From Sphingomonas sp. (GTDB lineage: Bacteria; Pseudomonadota; Alphaproteobacteria; Sphingomonadales; Sphingomonadaceae), in NCBI GenBank assembly GCA_030824725.1, contig JAPJRE010000060.1, forward strand, positions 1 through 14,807: 14,807 bases of DNA, written 5' to 3'. Below are positions 7,209 to 14,807 of the stretch, piece after piece; position 1 is the first letter of the stretch, and the number at the start of each line of letters is the position of its first letter. Under the pieces are notes generated by a model. That model was given only the letters and a program-made list of their open reading frames with translations, was not told the origin of the DNA and searched no databases. A program made the translations under genes and the position numbers.

Positions 7209-7452
7209 ATCGTTTGCCTAGAAACCATTATGTAACCTTTCGGCAACGCCTCGCAAAATATCGCAATCAAATTTCCTTTTTGGGTTACCCGGATGTTGCT
7301 TGCATGAACCCAAAATGACACCTTCTTGACACCAAGCCGGAAAGGCGGGTCGGAACCGAGACGCGTCCAGCGCGCAGCCGTGCATCCCCCGATGCGTGGT
7401 GGTCCCCGACCGGCCGGATGTCCCGGCCTGGCCATCAAGAGGGGATTCGTTG
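7209..7452 (+). promoter_or_regulatory. Promoter/leader region of the TonB-dependent receptor gene
   Basis: About 240 bp without a gene. The stretch 7215-7330 is clearly more AT-rich than its surroundings, as expected for a promoter. It contains a 9-bp inverted repeat (7278-7286 / 7307-7315) and a 7-bp direct repeat TGACACC at 7316 and 7327, spaced 11 bp start to start. A TTGACA hexamer lies at 7326-7331, but I see no good -10 box at the right distance. The gene's ribosome binding site AGAGGGGA is at about 7438-7445. The part 7335-7437 shows nothing further that I can name. Confidence 0.5.
7278..7315. repeat. Inverted repeat upstream of the receptor gene
   Basis: TTTTGGGTT (7278-7286) and AACCCAAAA (7307-7315) are perfect inverted copies separated by 20 bases. 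It could be an operator with widely spaced half-sites or, if transcribed, a weak 5' leader hairpin. It lies in the AT-rich part of the upstream region. Confidence 0.55.
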
Positions 7453-10400
7453 ATGATTCTACGGGGAGTTTGGGCCAGCAGTTGTTGCGTGGCCGCGTTG
7501 ATGGCGGTGCCTGCCGCCGCGCAGACCAATGACAATCCACCCGTCTCCATTGGCGATCCGGTCGCCTCGGCCAAGCTGGCCGAAGAGGCGTCGCAGGACG
7601 ATGCAAGCGGCCCGATCGTCGTCACCGGCACGCGCATCGTTCGTCTGAACAACCGTTCGGCCGCGCCGATCGTGACCACCACCGCCGCCGAGATCGCCGC
7701 GCAGGGCGCGACCACGATCGAGGAAGTGACCAACCGCCTGCCGCAGGTCCAGGTCAATTCCGAGCAGAATTTCAGCGACTCCGAAGGCCGCCAGCGCATC
7801 AAGCTGCGCAGCTTGGGCTATGAGCGCACGCTGATGCTGATCGACGGCCTGCGCTTCGGCCTGCCCAACTCGATCGACGTCGGCATCATCCCGAACGCGC
7901 TGGTCGATCGCATCGACGTGCTGACCGGCGGCGCCTCGTCGGTCTACGGGTCGGACGCGGTGGCGGGCGTGGTGAACTTCGTCCTCAAGAAGAACTTCAC
8001 CGGCATCCGCATCGACGGCAATTACAGCTTCTTCAACCACAACAACCGCGCCAGCGCCGTGACCGACGCCGCCGCGCGCGCCGGCTTCAATGCGCCGCTG
8101 GGCATGAAGAACGACGGCGGCCGCGCCGATGTCAGCATCGCCGCCGGTACCAATCTGTTCGACGGCCGCGTCAACATCTCGGGCTTTGCCAATTATCGCG
8201 AGTCGAGCCTGGTCCGCCTGCGCGACCGCTCGAATGCCATCTGCGAAGTGGTGACCAGCAGCCGCACCTCGCCGCTCGCCTGCTCGCGCGCCTCGTTCAC
8301 CCCGGCGGGCACGATCATCCCGCAGTCGGGCGCCAGCGCCGGCCAGGTGCTGGTCAACAATCCGAACGGCAACGGCACCTTCATCCCGATCAACAGCGGC
8401 CCGGCGGGCAGCTCGGCCAATCCGTATGACGATCACGCCTTCCAGCGCCCGTTCCACCGCGTCAACGCTGGCGGTTTCCTGACCGCGCAGCTGGACGATC
8501 ATGTCGAGCTCTACAGCAACGTGCTGTGGTATCAGGACAAGTCGTACAACACGCTGCTCAACCGGACGTACAATTTCGGTGCCTATGGTACCACGCCGTA
8601 CCGCGTGAACTGCGACAACCCGTTCCTCTCCGCGTCGCAAGCGCAGACCCTGTGCGGACCGAATGCGGGCTTGGCCAACCAATATGGCACCTTCGACCTG
8701 CGCTATCGCTTCGATTCGCAGCCCCTCGTCCGCCAGCAGTTCACCAATGCCGGCTATCGCATCACCGCGGGCCTGCGCGGCCGGGTGCTGGACAATGCCT
8801 GGTCGTATGACGTGGCGGGCATGCTGTCGCGCGCCCAGCTCGAAACGATCGACGTGCCGTTCGCCGATTTCGCCAAGGTCAACCGCGCCCTCGACGTCGT
8901 CAACGTGAACGGCCGTCCGACCTGCCGTTCGGTCGTCAACGGCTCCGATCCGAGCTGTGTGCCGTTCAACGCGTTCGCACCGTTCAACAGCGATGCGGCG
9001 CTGAACCAGTATATCTATGGCGGCGCATCGGGCGGCATCGCCAAGCGCATCCCGCGCCTGCTGCAGTTCGTCGGCACGGTGAGCGGCGATCTGGGCAAGT
9101 ACGGCGTCACCTCGCCCCTCGCCGAGCAGGGCCTCGCGATCGCGATCGGCGCCGAATATCGCGACGAGATGGACCGCACCGATTACAACGACGTCTTCCG
9201 CCAGAACAACGGCAGCGGTGCGAACACCCGCGCCACCCAGAACATCCTGGAAGGCAATGTCGAGCTTTCGGCACCGCTGGTCGAGCGCCAGTCCTGGACC
9301 AACCTGCTCCAGCTGAACGCCGGTTACCGCCTGTCCAAGTATAACCGCCTGGAGGACAAGTTCGGTACCTGGAAGGTCGAGGGCATCTGGTCGCCCGTCG
9401 AGGACATCACCTTCCGCGCCTCGTACAACAAGTCGCAGGCGGCACCGGGTGTCGGCGCAGCGGCCAATGCGTCGAACGTCTTCTGGAACCAGGGCTTCTA
9501 TGCGGACCCCTGCGCCCCGCAGATCAACGCATCGAACCCCAACGGCCCGCGTGTCGCGCCGTCCTGGACCCCGGAGCAGTGCGCCCGCACCGGCCTGGCG
9601 ACCAACCTCTACAACAGCGCCACGCTGATCTGCCCGAACGATGCCTGCACCGTTCGCGAGGGCGGCTTCGCGCTGCGGCCGGAAACGGCCTACACCAAGA
9701 GCTTCGGCGTCGTGCTCACCCCGCGCTTCGTCAAGGGCCTTACGGTGTCGGTCGATCGCTGGCTGATCGACCTGGAGGACCAGCTCGAGTTCTTCAACCC
9801 GCTCGACTGGCTCAATGGCTGCCTTACCACCGGCAACGACTATTATTGCCGCGGCATCAAGCGCAACGCCGACGGCACGCTGTCGAGCTCGCCGACGACC
9901 AGCCCGTCGACCGGCTGGGTCTCGCGCGGGTCGACCAACGGCTACAAGTCCAAGTCGCATGGCTGGGACTTCCAGGGCCAGTACAATGTCGGCCTGGGCA
10001 GCGTCGGTTCGCTCGACATGAGCTTCAACGGCACGCTGATGACGCTGGTCGGCAGCCAGGGCGCGCCGGACATTCGCCCGCGCGACTGCACCGGCTATTT
10101 CGGCAGCGGCTGCGGCGAGAGCATGCCGACCTGGGCGCACCAGTTCCGCACCACCTGGATGGCGCCGGGCCGCGTCGCCAGTGTGTCGCTCAACTGGCGG
10201 CATCGCAGCGCCATGCCGATGACGGTCTACGCGCCTGCCAGCACCGGTATTCCGGCGCTGCCGGAAGCCGACAAGCGCGATGCCTATCCGGGCATCAAGG
10301 CCTATGACTGGTTCGACCTCGCGCTGACCTTCGACATCAACAAGCGGATGACGTTCCGTCTCGCGGCGAACAACCTGTTCGATCGCGACCCGCCGATCGT

Positions 10401-10503
10401 GCCGGACAGCCGCAGCCGCATCGGCCTGCTGCGCGGCAACACGATCATGGGCTACGACCTGCTGGGCCGCCAGCTGGTCGCGGGCGTTTCGCTCCGCCTG
10501 TGA
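7453..10503 (+). CDS. TonB-dependent outer-membrane receptor
   Basis: A 1016-residue protein of typical length for a large TonB-dependent receptor, which imports bulky nutrients across the outer membrane using energy from TonB-ExbB-ExbD. The ATG at 7453 has a ribosome binding site (AGAGGGGA) and begins a signal peptide, MILRGVWASSCCVAALMA, cleaved after PAAA (residue 23). A TTG three bases earlier is a less likely start. A sphingomonad-type TonB box/plug start, PIVVTGTRI, follows at about residue 56. The plug contains KLRSLGYERTLMLIDGLRFG and VLTGGASSVYGSDAVAGVVNF. The rest is a beta-barrel with alternating aromatic strands, and the C-terminal strand ends GRQLVAGVSLRL instead of in Phe. Fourteen cysteines in the mature protein fall into seven close pairs, probably disulfides in outer loops. 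Position after two mannosidase genes suggests a mannose-containing oligosaccharide as substrate; this is inference. The gene has its own leader and a strong hairpin after its stop. Confidence 0.93.
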   Translation: MILRGVWASSCCVAALMAVPAAAQTNDNPPVSIGDPVASAKLAEEASQDDASGPIVVTGTRIVRLNNRSAAPIVTTTAAEIAAQGATTIEEVTNRLPQVQVNSEQNFSDSEGRQRIKLRSLGYERTLMLIDGLRFGLPNSIDVGIIPNALVDRIDVLTGGASSVYGSDAVAGVVNFVLKKNFTGIRIDGNYSFFNHNNRASAVTDAAARAGFNAPLGMKNDGGRADVSIAAGTNLFDGRVNISGFANYRESSLVRLRDRSNAICEVVTSSRTSPLACSRASFTPAGTIIPQSGASAGQVLVNNPNGNGTFIPINSGPAGSSANPYDDHAFQRPFHRVNAGGFLTAQLDDHVELYSNVLWYQDKSYNTLLNRTYNFGAYGTTPYRVNCDNPFLSASQAQTLCGPNAGLANQYGTFDLRYRFDSQPLVRQQFTNAGYRITAGLRGRVLDNAWSYDVAGMLSRAQLETIDVPFADFAKVNRALDVVNVNGRPTCRSVVNGSDPSCVPFNAFAPFNSDAALNQYIYGGASGGIAKRIPRLLQFVGTVSGDLGKYGVTSPLAEQGLAIAIGAEYRDEMDRTDYNDVFRQNNGSGANTRATQNILEGNVELSAPLVERQSWTNLLQLNAGYRLSKYNRLEDKFGTWKVEGIWSPVEDITFRASYNKSQAAPGVGAAANASNVFWNQGFYADPCAPQINASNPNGPRVAPSWTPEQCARTGLATNLYNSATLICPNDACTVREGGFALRPETAYTKSFGVVLTPRFVKGLTVSVDRWLIDLEDQLEFFNPLDWLNGCLTTGNDYYCRGIKRNADGTLSSSPTTSPSTGWVSRGSTNGYKSKSHGWDFQGQYNVGLGSVGSLDMSFNGTLMTLVGSQGAPDIRPRDCTGYFGSGCGESMPTWAHQFRTTWMAPGRVASVSLNWRHRSAMPMTVYAPASTGIPALPEADKRDAYPGIKAYDWFDLALTFDINKRMTFRLAANNLFDRDPPIVPDSRSRIGLLRGNTIMGYDLLGRQLVAGVSLRL

Positions 10504-10516
10504 TGTAACGAGCGCC

Positions 10517-10546
10517 TTCCCCCGGGGACCCTTGTCCCCGGGGGAA
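10517..10546. terminator. Strong hairpin between convergent genes
   Basis: TTCCCCCGGGGAC (10517-10529) pairs perfectly with GTCCCCGGGGGAA (10534-10546) around a CCTT loop, a 13-bp stem 13 bases after the receptor stop. It lies between the receptor gene and the oppositely oriented protease gene and may serve both. There is no T tract on either side, so it may act mainly as a 3' end stabiliser or with Rho. The remaining stretch to 10621 shows only weak, imperfect repeats. Confidence 0.7.
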
Positions 10547-10621
10547 TTCCCTTGCGGACGGCCAGGCTTCGGCGGAGCGCGTCTGCGATGGCTCCGGTTT
10601 TCACATCGTCGGATCCGTTCG

Positions 10622-11503
10622 TCAGCCGCGCCGGAAGGTGATGGTATGGCCCCGATAATCGACGATGAAGCGCCCCGCCTTGAGCTGATCGAAGCCGACG
10701 ATGATCGCCGGCGTCTGCGCCAGGCCCAGGCTGCCGAAAACGGGTAGGTCCGCGACAAAGAACGTCGTCTTGCCGAAGCCGTGCCCGCCCGCGGCGAGCG
10801 CGCCGAGCTCGCGCATGCTGCCGGTGGCGCGCTGGCTGCCCGCCGCACCTCCCACCGACGTACGTTGCGCGTCCGCGACAGGCGCGCCGATGCCCAGCGC
10901 CGCCGCCTTGGCATTCGCGACGCTGGTCGCGGCGCCGGAATCGAGCACCAGCGTCACCGCATGCCCGTTGAGCTGGCCCGCGAACAGCAGGATGCGCCCC
11001 TGCTGGCGGAAGGGGACGACCACGTCCGTCGGTTCGCCCCCGGCCATGCGCTCCCGGATGGCGACACGGCCCTTGGGCGCGTCCATGTCCAGCACCGCGC
11101 CGGCGAGCCAGTCGGCGCCGAGGATGCCGTCGATCCCGGCCAGCGGCCCGGGCCGCTGGAGACCGACCGGGGCCAGCGGCCGCGACCGGCCCGCCACGGT
11201 CAGCGCACGCAGCCGATAGACCAGCGCCGAGCCGCTGGCGGCGGCGCCTTGCACCGGCACGGCGCCGACCGGACGAACGTCAAGCCGGGCCATCGCATCG
11301 TCGAAGAGCACGGACGAGCTGGCGCCGGTATCGAGCACCATCCGACCCTGCTTCCCCGCCACCTCGACCGGCACGCTCGGCAGCCCCTCCTTGGTGATGG
11401 TCAGCGGGATCCAGCCTGCCTCGGGATCGCCGGGCGCCGGCGGCGCGGCGGCAAGCAGCATCGAGGAGGACAGGACGAGGATCAGGCGTTTTGGCGAAAG
11501 CAT
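10622..11503 (-). CDS. Exported protein with two retropepsin-like aspartic protease modules
   Basis: A 293-residue protein. The ATG start is preceded by GGAAAGA about 8 bases upstream. Residues 1-20 form a signal peptide (MLSPKRLILVLSSSMLLAAA). Two retropepsin-type modules follow in one chain. The first has MVLDTGAS with D58 and a closing IDGILGADWL (123-132); the second has LVLDSGAA with D187 and a closing PAIIVGFDQL near the C-terminus. Retropepsin-like proteases normally need two Asp-Thr/Ser-Gly motifs, usually from two subunits, so a tandem copy could form an active pair within one chain. Such proteins are common in sphingomonads and their targets are mostly unknown. The location is probably periplasmic. 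The neighbour on the same strand is the ABC-2/M1 fusion, 157 bp upstream, with two hairpins between, so co-transcription is uncertain. Confidence 0.85.
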   Translation of the reverse strand: MLSPKRLILVLSSSMLLAAAPPAPGDPEAGWIPLTITKEGLPSVPVEVAGKQGRMVLDTGASSSVLFDDAMARLDVRPVGAVPVQGAAASGSALVYRLRALTVAGRSRPLAPVGLQRPGPLAGIDGILGADWLAGAVLDMDAPKGRVAIRERMAGGEPTDVVVPFRQQGRILLFAGQLNGHAVTLVLDSGAATSVANAKAAALGIGAPVADAQRTSVGGAAGSQRATGSMRELGALAAGGHGFGKTTFFVADLPVFGSLGLAQTPAIIVGFDQLKAGRFIVDYRGHTITFRRG

Positions 11504-11539
11504 GGCGGTTCTTTCCGGGGATGAAGGAAGGGGGTGTGC

Positions 11540-11592
11540 CCTGCACGCGCGGCCTTCCGGTCGCGACGCGATCCTTGTCGCGCGCGTGCAGG
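11540..11592 (-). repeat. Leader hairpin upstream of the aspartic protease gene
   Basis: CCTGCACGCGCG (11540-11551) and CGCGCGTGCAGG (11581-11592) are perfect 12-bp inverted copies with a 29-base loop. The loop and right arm also hold a competing 6-bp pairing, CGCGAC (11562-11567) with GTCGCG (11577-11582). It ends about 37 bases before the start codon of the protease gene on the - strand, so it could be a 5' leader structure or a second terminator for the gene upstream. Confidence 0.5.
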
Positions 11593-11617
11593 CAGTCGTG
11601 GTTCGAGGGCGGCATCG

Positions 11618-11653
11618 TCCGGGACGTCGGCGCTGAAGGCGCGACGTCCCGGA
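11618..11653 (-). terminator. Hairpin terminator after the ABC-2/M1 fusion gene
   Basis: TCCGGGACGTC (11618-11628) pairs perfectly with GACGTCCCGGA (11643-11653), an 11-bp stem with a 14-base loop that can add a short GCGC pairing. Read on the - strand it begins 7 bases after the stop of the fusion gene. No T tract follows, so the terminator call is moderate. Confidence 0.55.
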
Positions 11654-11660
11654 GATTGGG

Positions 11661-14600
11661 TCAGCTCGTCGTGGCGATCACATTGTCGTCCGAGTTGCGG
11701 TCGATCCGAATGTTGTACGGATCGGCGCCGGCGAAGCCGGGCCTCGCCTCGGTATCGAGCGTGATCACCTGCGTGCCGGAGCGGATCGGCAGGCGCTTCA
11801 GTGCCAGCACGTCCTTGGCGGCGAACGCACCGCGCCCCGGCATCGCGGCGAACGCGCCGAACTCGGCCTGCTCGGCCATCGGCGCCTCGGTCTCCTTGCC
11901 CTTGCCGTCGGCGTAGAGCTTGTGCGCCTCGATCGTCAGCGTCGTGCGCCAGTGGCCGTCGGGCAGCCTGGATACGACGGCCGACTTCGTCTTGATGTCG
12001 TACAGCGTGATGCGCTCGAACAGATCGGTGATCAGCGCATTCTCGGCGGGGCTGGCGCCCGCGCGGAACGCGGCGATCAGGTCCAGGCTGCGCGGGAAGG
12101 GCGGGCCCTGGAAGCGGAACCGGGCATCGTAGCGCTTGAGCGCCGCATTGACCCGCGCCTCGCCGAGCTCGTCCTTCAGCCGGTACATGGCAAGGCTGCC
12201 CTTGCGATAATGGATATAGGGCTGGTTCTCGACCCGGGCGAGCGGAAGTTCCTCGATCACCTCGCCGCCACGGCTACGGAGATACCGGTCGAGCTCATAT
12301 TTGAGGAACCGGCGGATCTGGTCGCGGCCATAGAGGTGCTCCATCACCATCAGCGCCGAATATTGCGCCAGCGTCTCGATCCCCATCGTCGCGCCCTGAT
12401 TGTCCGAGGTGACGACCTGGTGCGCCCACCATTGGTGCCCCAGCTCGTGCGCGGCGACATAGGTGACGTAATCGATCTTCTCTGGATCGGAGAGGTCGGC
12501 GATAAAGCCGATGCCCTCCGAATAGGGCATGGTCCCCGCGAAGGCCTGCGCGAACTGGGCATAGTCCGGGAACTCGATGATCCGCGCCTGGCGGAACTGA
12601 TAGGGCCCGAACGCCGGCTGATAGATATCGAGCCCGTGGCGGAAGGCGGCCAGCATCCGGTCGACGTTCGCGCCGTGCTGCGGGTCATAATAGACCGCGA
12701 GATCGACGCCGTTGTGGAGGAGGTGCTTCTCCTTGTACCGCGCCGACTGCACCGAGAAGAAGTTGAGGATCGGCACCGCGGTGACGAACCGCGCGGTCCG
12801 CCGCCCGCCCTGGGTGCGATCGGCCACCTTGTCGCCCGGCGCGATCGGAGTCTGATCGGCATCGGTCGAGACGGTGATGTCGGTCTTGATCCAGTCGCTG
12901 TGGAAGGCGCTGAACCGGGTGCCGGCAAGGTCCTCCAGCTTCGGCGGGCGCAGTTCGGCGGGCAGGCCATATTTGCGGCGCTTGGCGCGATCCTGCAGCA
13001 GGCTGGAACGGTCGATGCTCAGCACCGGCACGAATTCGAAGTTGTTGACGAAGGTGCCGTTGGCGACGACGCGCGTGTCGTTGCCGCTGTTGGCGAAGCC
13101 GCGCTGGCGCCGCTCGCTGCGGAAGGTGAGCGTGGTGCTCGCCCCCGGTGCCAGCGGGGTGGCGAGCCGGTAGATGCGATACTGGAAGCGCGGGAAATCC
13201 TGGGCGAGGGTCGCGCCGGGGATTGCCACCGAGACCAGCCGGGTCTTGCGGTCCGCCAGATGCACATGAATGGCGTCGAGCGGCTTGCCGGTACGGTTGA
13301 CCAGCGCCATCTCCCCGGCGGCGGTCAGCCCCGGCTGTTGCGGGTGAATGTCGACCGCGACGCGCACCGCGGCTACCGCCGGCTGCGGCACGCGCTCGAA
13401 CGGCAGCAGCGTCTTTTCATAGTCGGCGCGCTCGCGCTCGTCGCTGACCGGGGTGCGATAGGCGTTCCAGACATGGGTGTTGGTGTAGACCCACACCCCC
13501 GTCGCGACGAACACCGCCAGCGCCGCGCCGCCGATCGCGCCCGCGCCGCCGGCGAGCTTGCGTGGCAGGCGGCGGAGGCGCGGCAGCAGCCGCGTCTCGG
13601 TACCGCGCCGCCACAGGCCATGGGTCAGCACCAGCAGCAGCACCGCGAAGGCCGACCAGTAGAGCCGCAGCCACCAGGCGCCGATCCAGAAATTGCCCTG
13701 GCCGTTCATGTCGGACAGCGGCACACCCGGCCCCTGGCCATAATTGTACAGCACGTCGCCGAAGCCGAGACCGCTGAGCGTCGCCCTGCCGATCACATAG
13801 ACCAACATCAGCCCCCAGCCGACGAACTTGTGCGGGCTGAGCGCCTGGAGGAACACCGCCAGCACCGCCAGCAGCGTATAGTCGACCGTTTCGGGCAGGA
13901 CGTACCAGAGCAGATATTTGTCCAGCTCGAAATGGCTGTAGCCGTGCACCAGCTGCATCACCATGCCGCCAAGCACGCTGATCACCAGGGTGGAGAACAG
14001 CACCAGCGCGACGGCCACCGCCTTGGGCAGCACGAAGGCCCAGTCGGGGATCGCGCTGGCGTCGATGATCTCATGGGTCTTGCGGTCACGCTCGCGCCAG
14101 ACCAGCTCGCCGGCATAATAGGTGGCGATGATGATCGGGATCACCCCGAAGGTACCCCGCAACAGGTCGATCACCACGCGCGTCACCGGCAGCACCGGCG
14201 TGCCGACCACCTCGCCCAGATCGACCAGGCTGGCCATCGCGTTGAACAGGCCGAGCGCGAGCAGCACGACATAGGCCGGGCTCTTGAACACCTGCGCCAT
14301 TTCCAGCCGGGTGCGCACCATCATCTGCGTCCAGGCGGTGGCGCGGTCGTAGCGCGGCGCCGGCAGCGGACCCGCGGGGCGGGGCGTCTCGGCCGCTTCC
14401 GGCACGGCGGCGGCCTTGCTGGCCTTGCGCGCCTGCTTCGACGGGCGCACCGAGAAGCCGAACCGCGCATAGGCGAAGACGAGCGCCAGCAGCGCGACGC
14501 CGATCACGATCAGCCGGTTCCACAGCACCATGCCGGTGAGCGGGATGGTCAGCGTGTTGCGGTCGGCCGCGGTCCAGTATTTGGTGAGGTAGCTGGTCGC

Positions 14601-14807
14601 GCCGATCCCGAAGGGTTCGCTATAGGCGCCGGCCAGCTCATAGGCAGGGTTGCGATCCAGCACCACGCTGGCGACGAAGAACAGGATCAGGAAGGCGATC
14701 ACGCCGACATAGGTTGCCATCATCGAGCGGGTGACCGTCGCCAGCGCGAAGAAAAGCGCCGAGGTCAGCAGGATGTTGGGCAGCGCCAGTACCAGATAGG
14801 CAGAGAC
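11661..14807 (-). CDS. ABC-2 permease fused to M1-family metallopeptidase (5' partial)
   Basis: 1048 codons are visible and the frame stays open to the right edge (upstream of an internal ATG at 14723 it reads LALPNILLTSALFFALATV), so the start is outside the window. The N-terminal part is an ABC-2-type permease. It has membrane segments such as VGVIAFLILFFVASVVL, LIVIGVALLALVFAYA and VAVALVLFSTLVISVLGGMV, with the loop GELVWRERDRKTHEIIDASA. A last membrane segment (GGAALAVFVATGVWVY) precedes a periplasmic M1 aminopeptidase-like region. Its zinc motif HELGH is encoded at 12435-12449, with the downstream Glu in GIETLAQY. By my count 19 residues separate the last His from that Glu, one more than in classical M1 enzymes. 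The usual GAMEN exopeptidase motif is replaced by a YSEGIGFI stretch. The family usually works with a separate ABC ATPase, expected beyond the right edge. Substrate and direction of transport are unknown. Confidence 0.9.
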   Translation of the reverse strand, partial: VSAYLVLALPNILLTSALFFALATVTRSMMATYVGVIAFLILFFVASVVLDRNPAYELAGAYSEPFGIGATSYLTKYWTAADRNTLTIPLTGMVLWNRLIVIGVALLALVFAYARFGFSVRPSKQARKASKAAAVPEAAETPRPAGPLPAPRYDRATAWTQMMVRTRLEMAQVFKSPAYVVLLALGLFNAMASLVDLGEVVGTPVLPVTRVVIDLLRGTFGVIPIIIATYYAGELVWRERDRKTHEIIDASAIPDWAFVLPKAVAVALVLFSTLVISVLGGMVMQLVHGYSHFELDKYLLWYVLPETVDYTLLAVLAVFLQALSPHKFVGWGLMLVYVIGRATLSGLGFGDVLYNYGQGPGVPLSDMNGQGNFWIGAWWLRLYWSAFAVLLLVLTHGLWRRGTETRLLPRLRRLPRKLAGGAGAIGGAALAVFVATGVWVYTNTHVWNAYRTPVSDERERADYEKTLLPFERVPQPAVAAVRVAVDIHPQQPGLTAAGEMALVNRTGKPLDAIHVHLADRKTRLVSVAIPGATLAQDFPRFQYRIYRLATPLAPGASTTLTFRSERRQRGFANSGNDTRVVANGTFVNNFEFVPVLSIDRSSLLQDRAKRRKYGLPAELRPPKLEDLAGTRFSAFHSDWIKTDITVSTDADQTPIAPGDKVADRTQGGRRTARFVTAVPILNFFSVQSARYKEKHLLHNGVDLAVYYDPQHGANVDRMLAAFRHGLDIYQPAFGPYQFRQARIIEFPDYAQFAQAFAGTMPYSEGIGFIADLSDPEKIDYVTYVAAHELGHQWWAHQVVTSDNQGATMGIETLAQYSALMVMEHLYGRDQIRRFLKYELDRYLRSRGGEVIEELPLARVENQPYIHYRKGSLAMYRLKDELGEARVNAALKRYDARFRFQGPPFPRSLDLIAAFRAGASPAENALITDLFERITLYDIKTKSAVVSRLPDGHWRTTLTIEAHKLYADGKGKETEAPMAEQAEFGAFAAMPGRGAFAAKDVLALKRLPIRSGTQVITLDTEARPGFAGADPYNIRIDRNSDDNVIATTS

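Noticed and set aside
7326..7354. A complete sigma-70 promoter starting at TTGACA (7326-7331)
   Set aside because: The region at the right spacing is GC-rich with no TATAAT-like hexamer, so only the upstream region as a whole is reported.
7459..10914. 1151-codon reading frame on the - strand covering the receptor and part of the protease gene
   Set aside because: Antisense shadow with biased composition; it crosses the strong hairpin at 10517-10546 and overlaps two well-supported genes.
10781..11524. 247-codon + strand frame opposite the aspartic protease
   Set aside because: Arg/Gly/His-rich shadow with no ribosome binding site; the - strand protein has a signal peptide and two protease motifs.
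1..14807. Mobile element, CRISPR array, tRNA or rRNA
   Set aside because: No transposase, integrase, array of spaced direct repeats, or RNA gene sequence was recognised on either strand.

Overview
The window is GC-rich, densely coding DNA that looks like a chromosomal segment of an alphaproteobacterium of the Sphingomonas type. The reasons are the codon use, a TonB-dependent receptor with the sphingomonad-style PIVVTGTRI box, GH92 mannosidases next to that receptor, and an ABC-2 permease fused to an M1 aminopeptidase. The organism is inferred from these features and was not tested by a search.

Left part (1-2268): the 3' part of a gene for a TPR - SLOG-like - degenerate class III cyclase protein (+ strand) runs into a convergent Crp/Fnr-family regulator (- strand). 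Their 3' ends overlap by 11 bp. The regulator is divergent from the next genes across a short intergenic region (2269-2478) that holds a strong inverted repeat.

Centre (2479-10503): two adjacent, overlapping genes for exported GH92 alpha-mannosidases, the first with a Sec signal and the second with a twin-arginine (Tat) signal. A hairpin terminator and an AT-rich promoter/leader region follow, then a large TonB-dependent receptor. Together they look like a compact mannoside-utilisation locus. The receptor would import oligosaccharides, and the two mannosidases would trim alpha-mannosides in the periplasm or at the cell surface. The Crp/Fnr protein is a candidate but unproven regulator. No SusD-like protein, inner-membrane sugar transporter or mannose kinase is visible in the window.

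Right part (10622-14807, all - strand): a small exported protein with two retropepsin-like aspartic protease modules, preceded in transcription order by a large ABC-2 permease/M1 metallopeptidase fusion that runs off the right edge. A 13-bp hairpin separates this block from the receptor gene, and two further hairpins lie between its two genes.

No tRNA, rRNA, CRISPR array, insertion sequence or integrase was seen. The points most worth a second look are the SLOG/pseudo-cyclase protein beside a Crp/Fnr regulator that seems unable to bind cyclic nucleotide in the usual way, the possible AUC start of the second mannosidase, the different export routes of the mannosidase pair, the seven cysteine pairs of the receptor, and the structured promoter regions.
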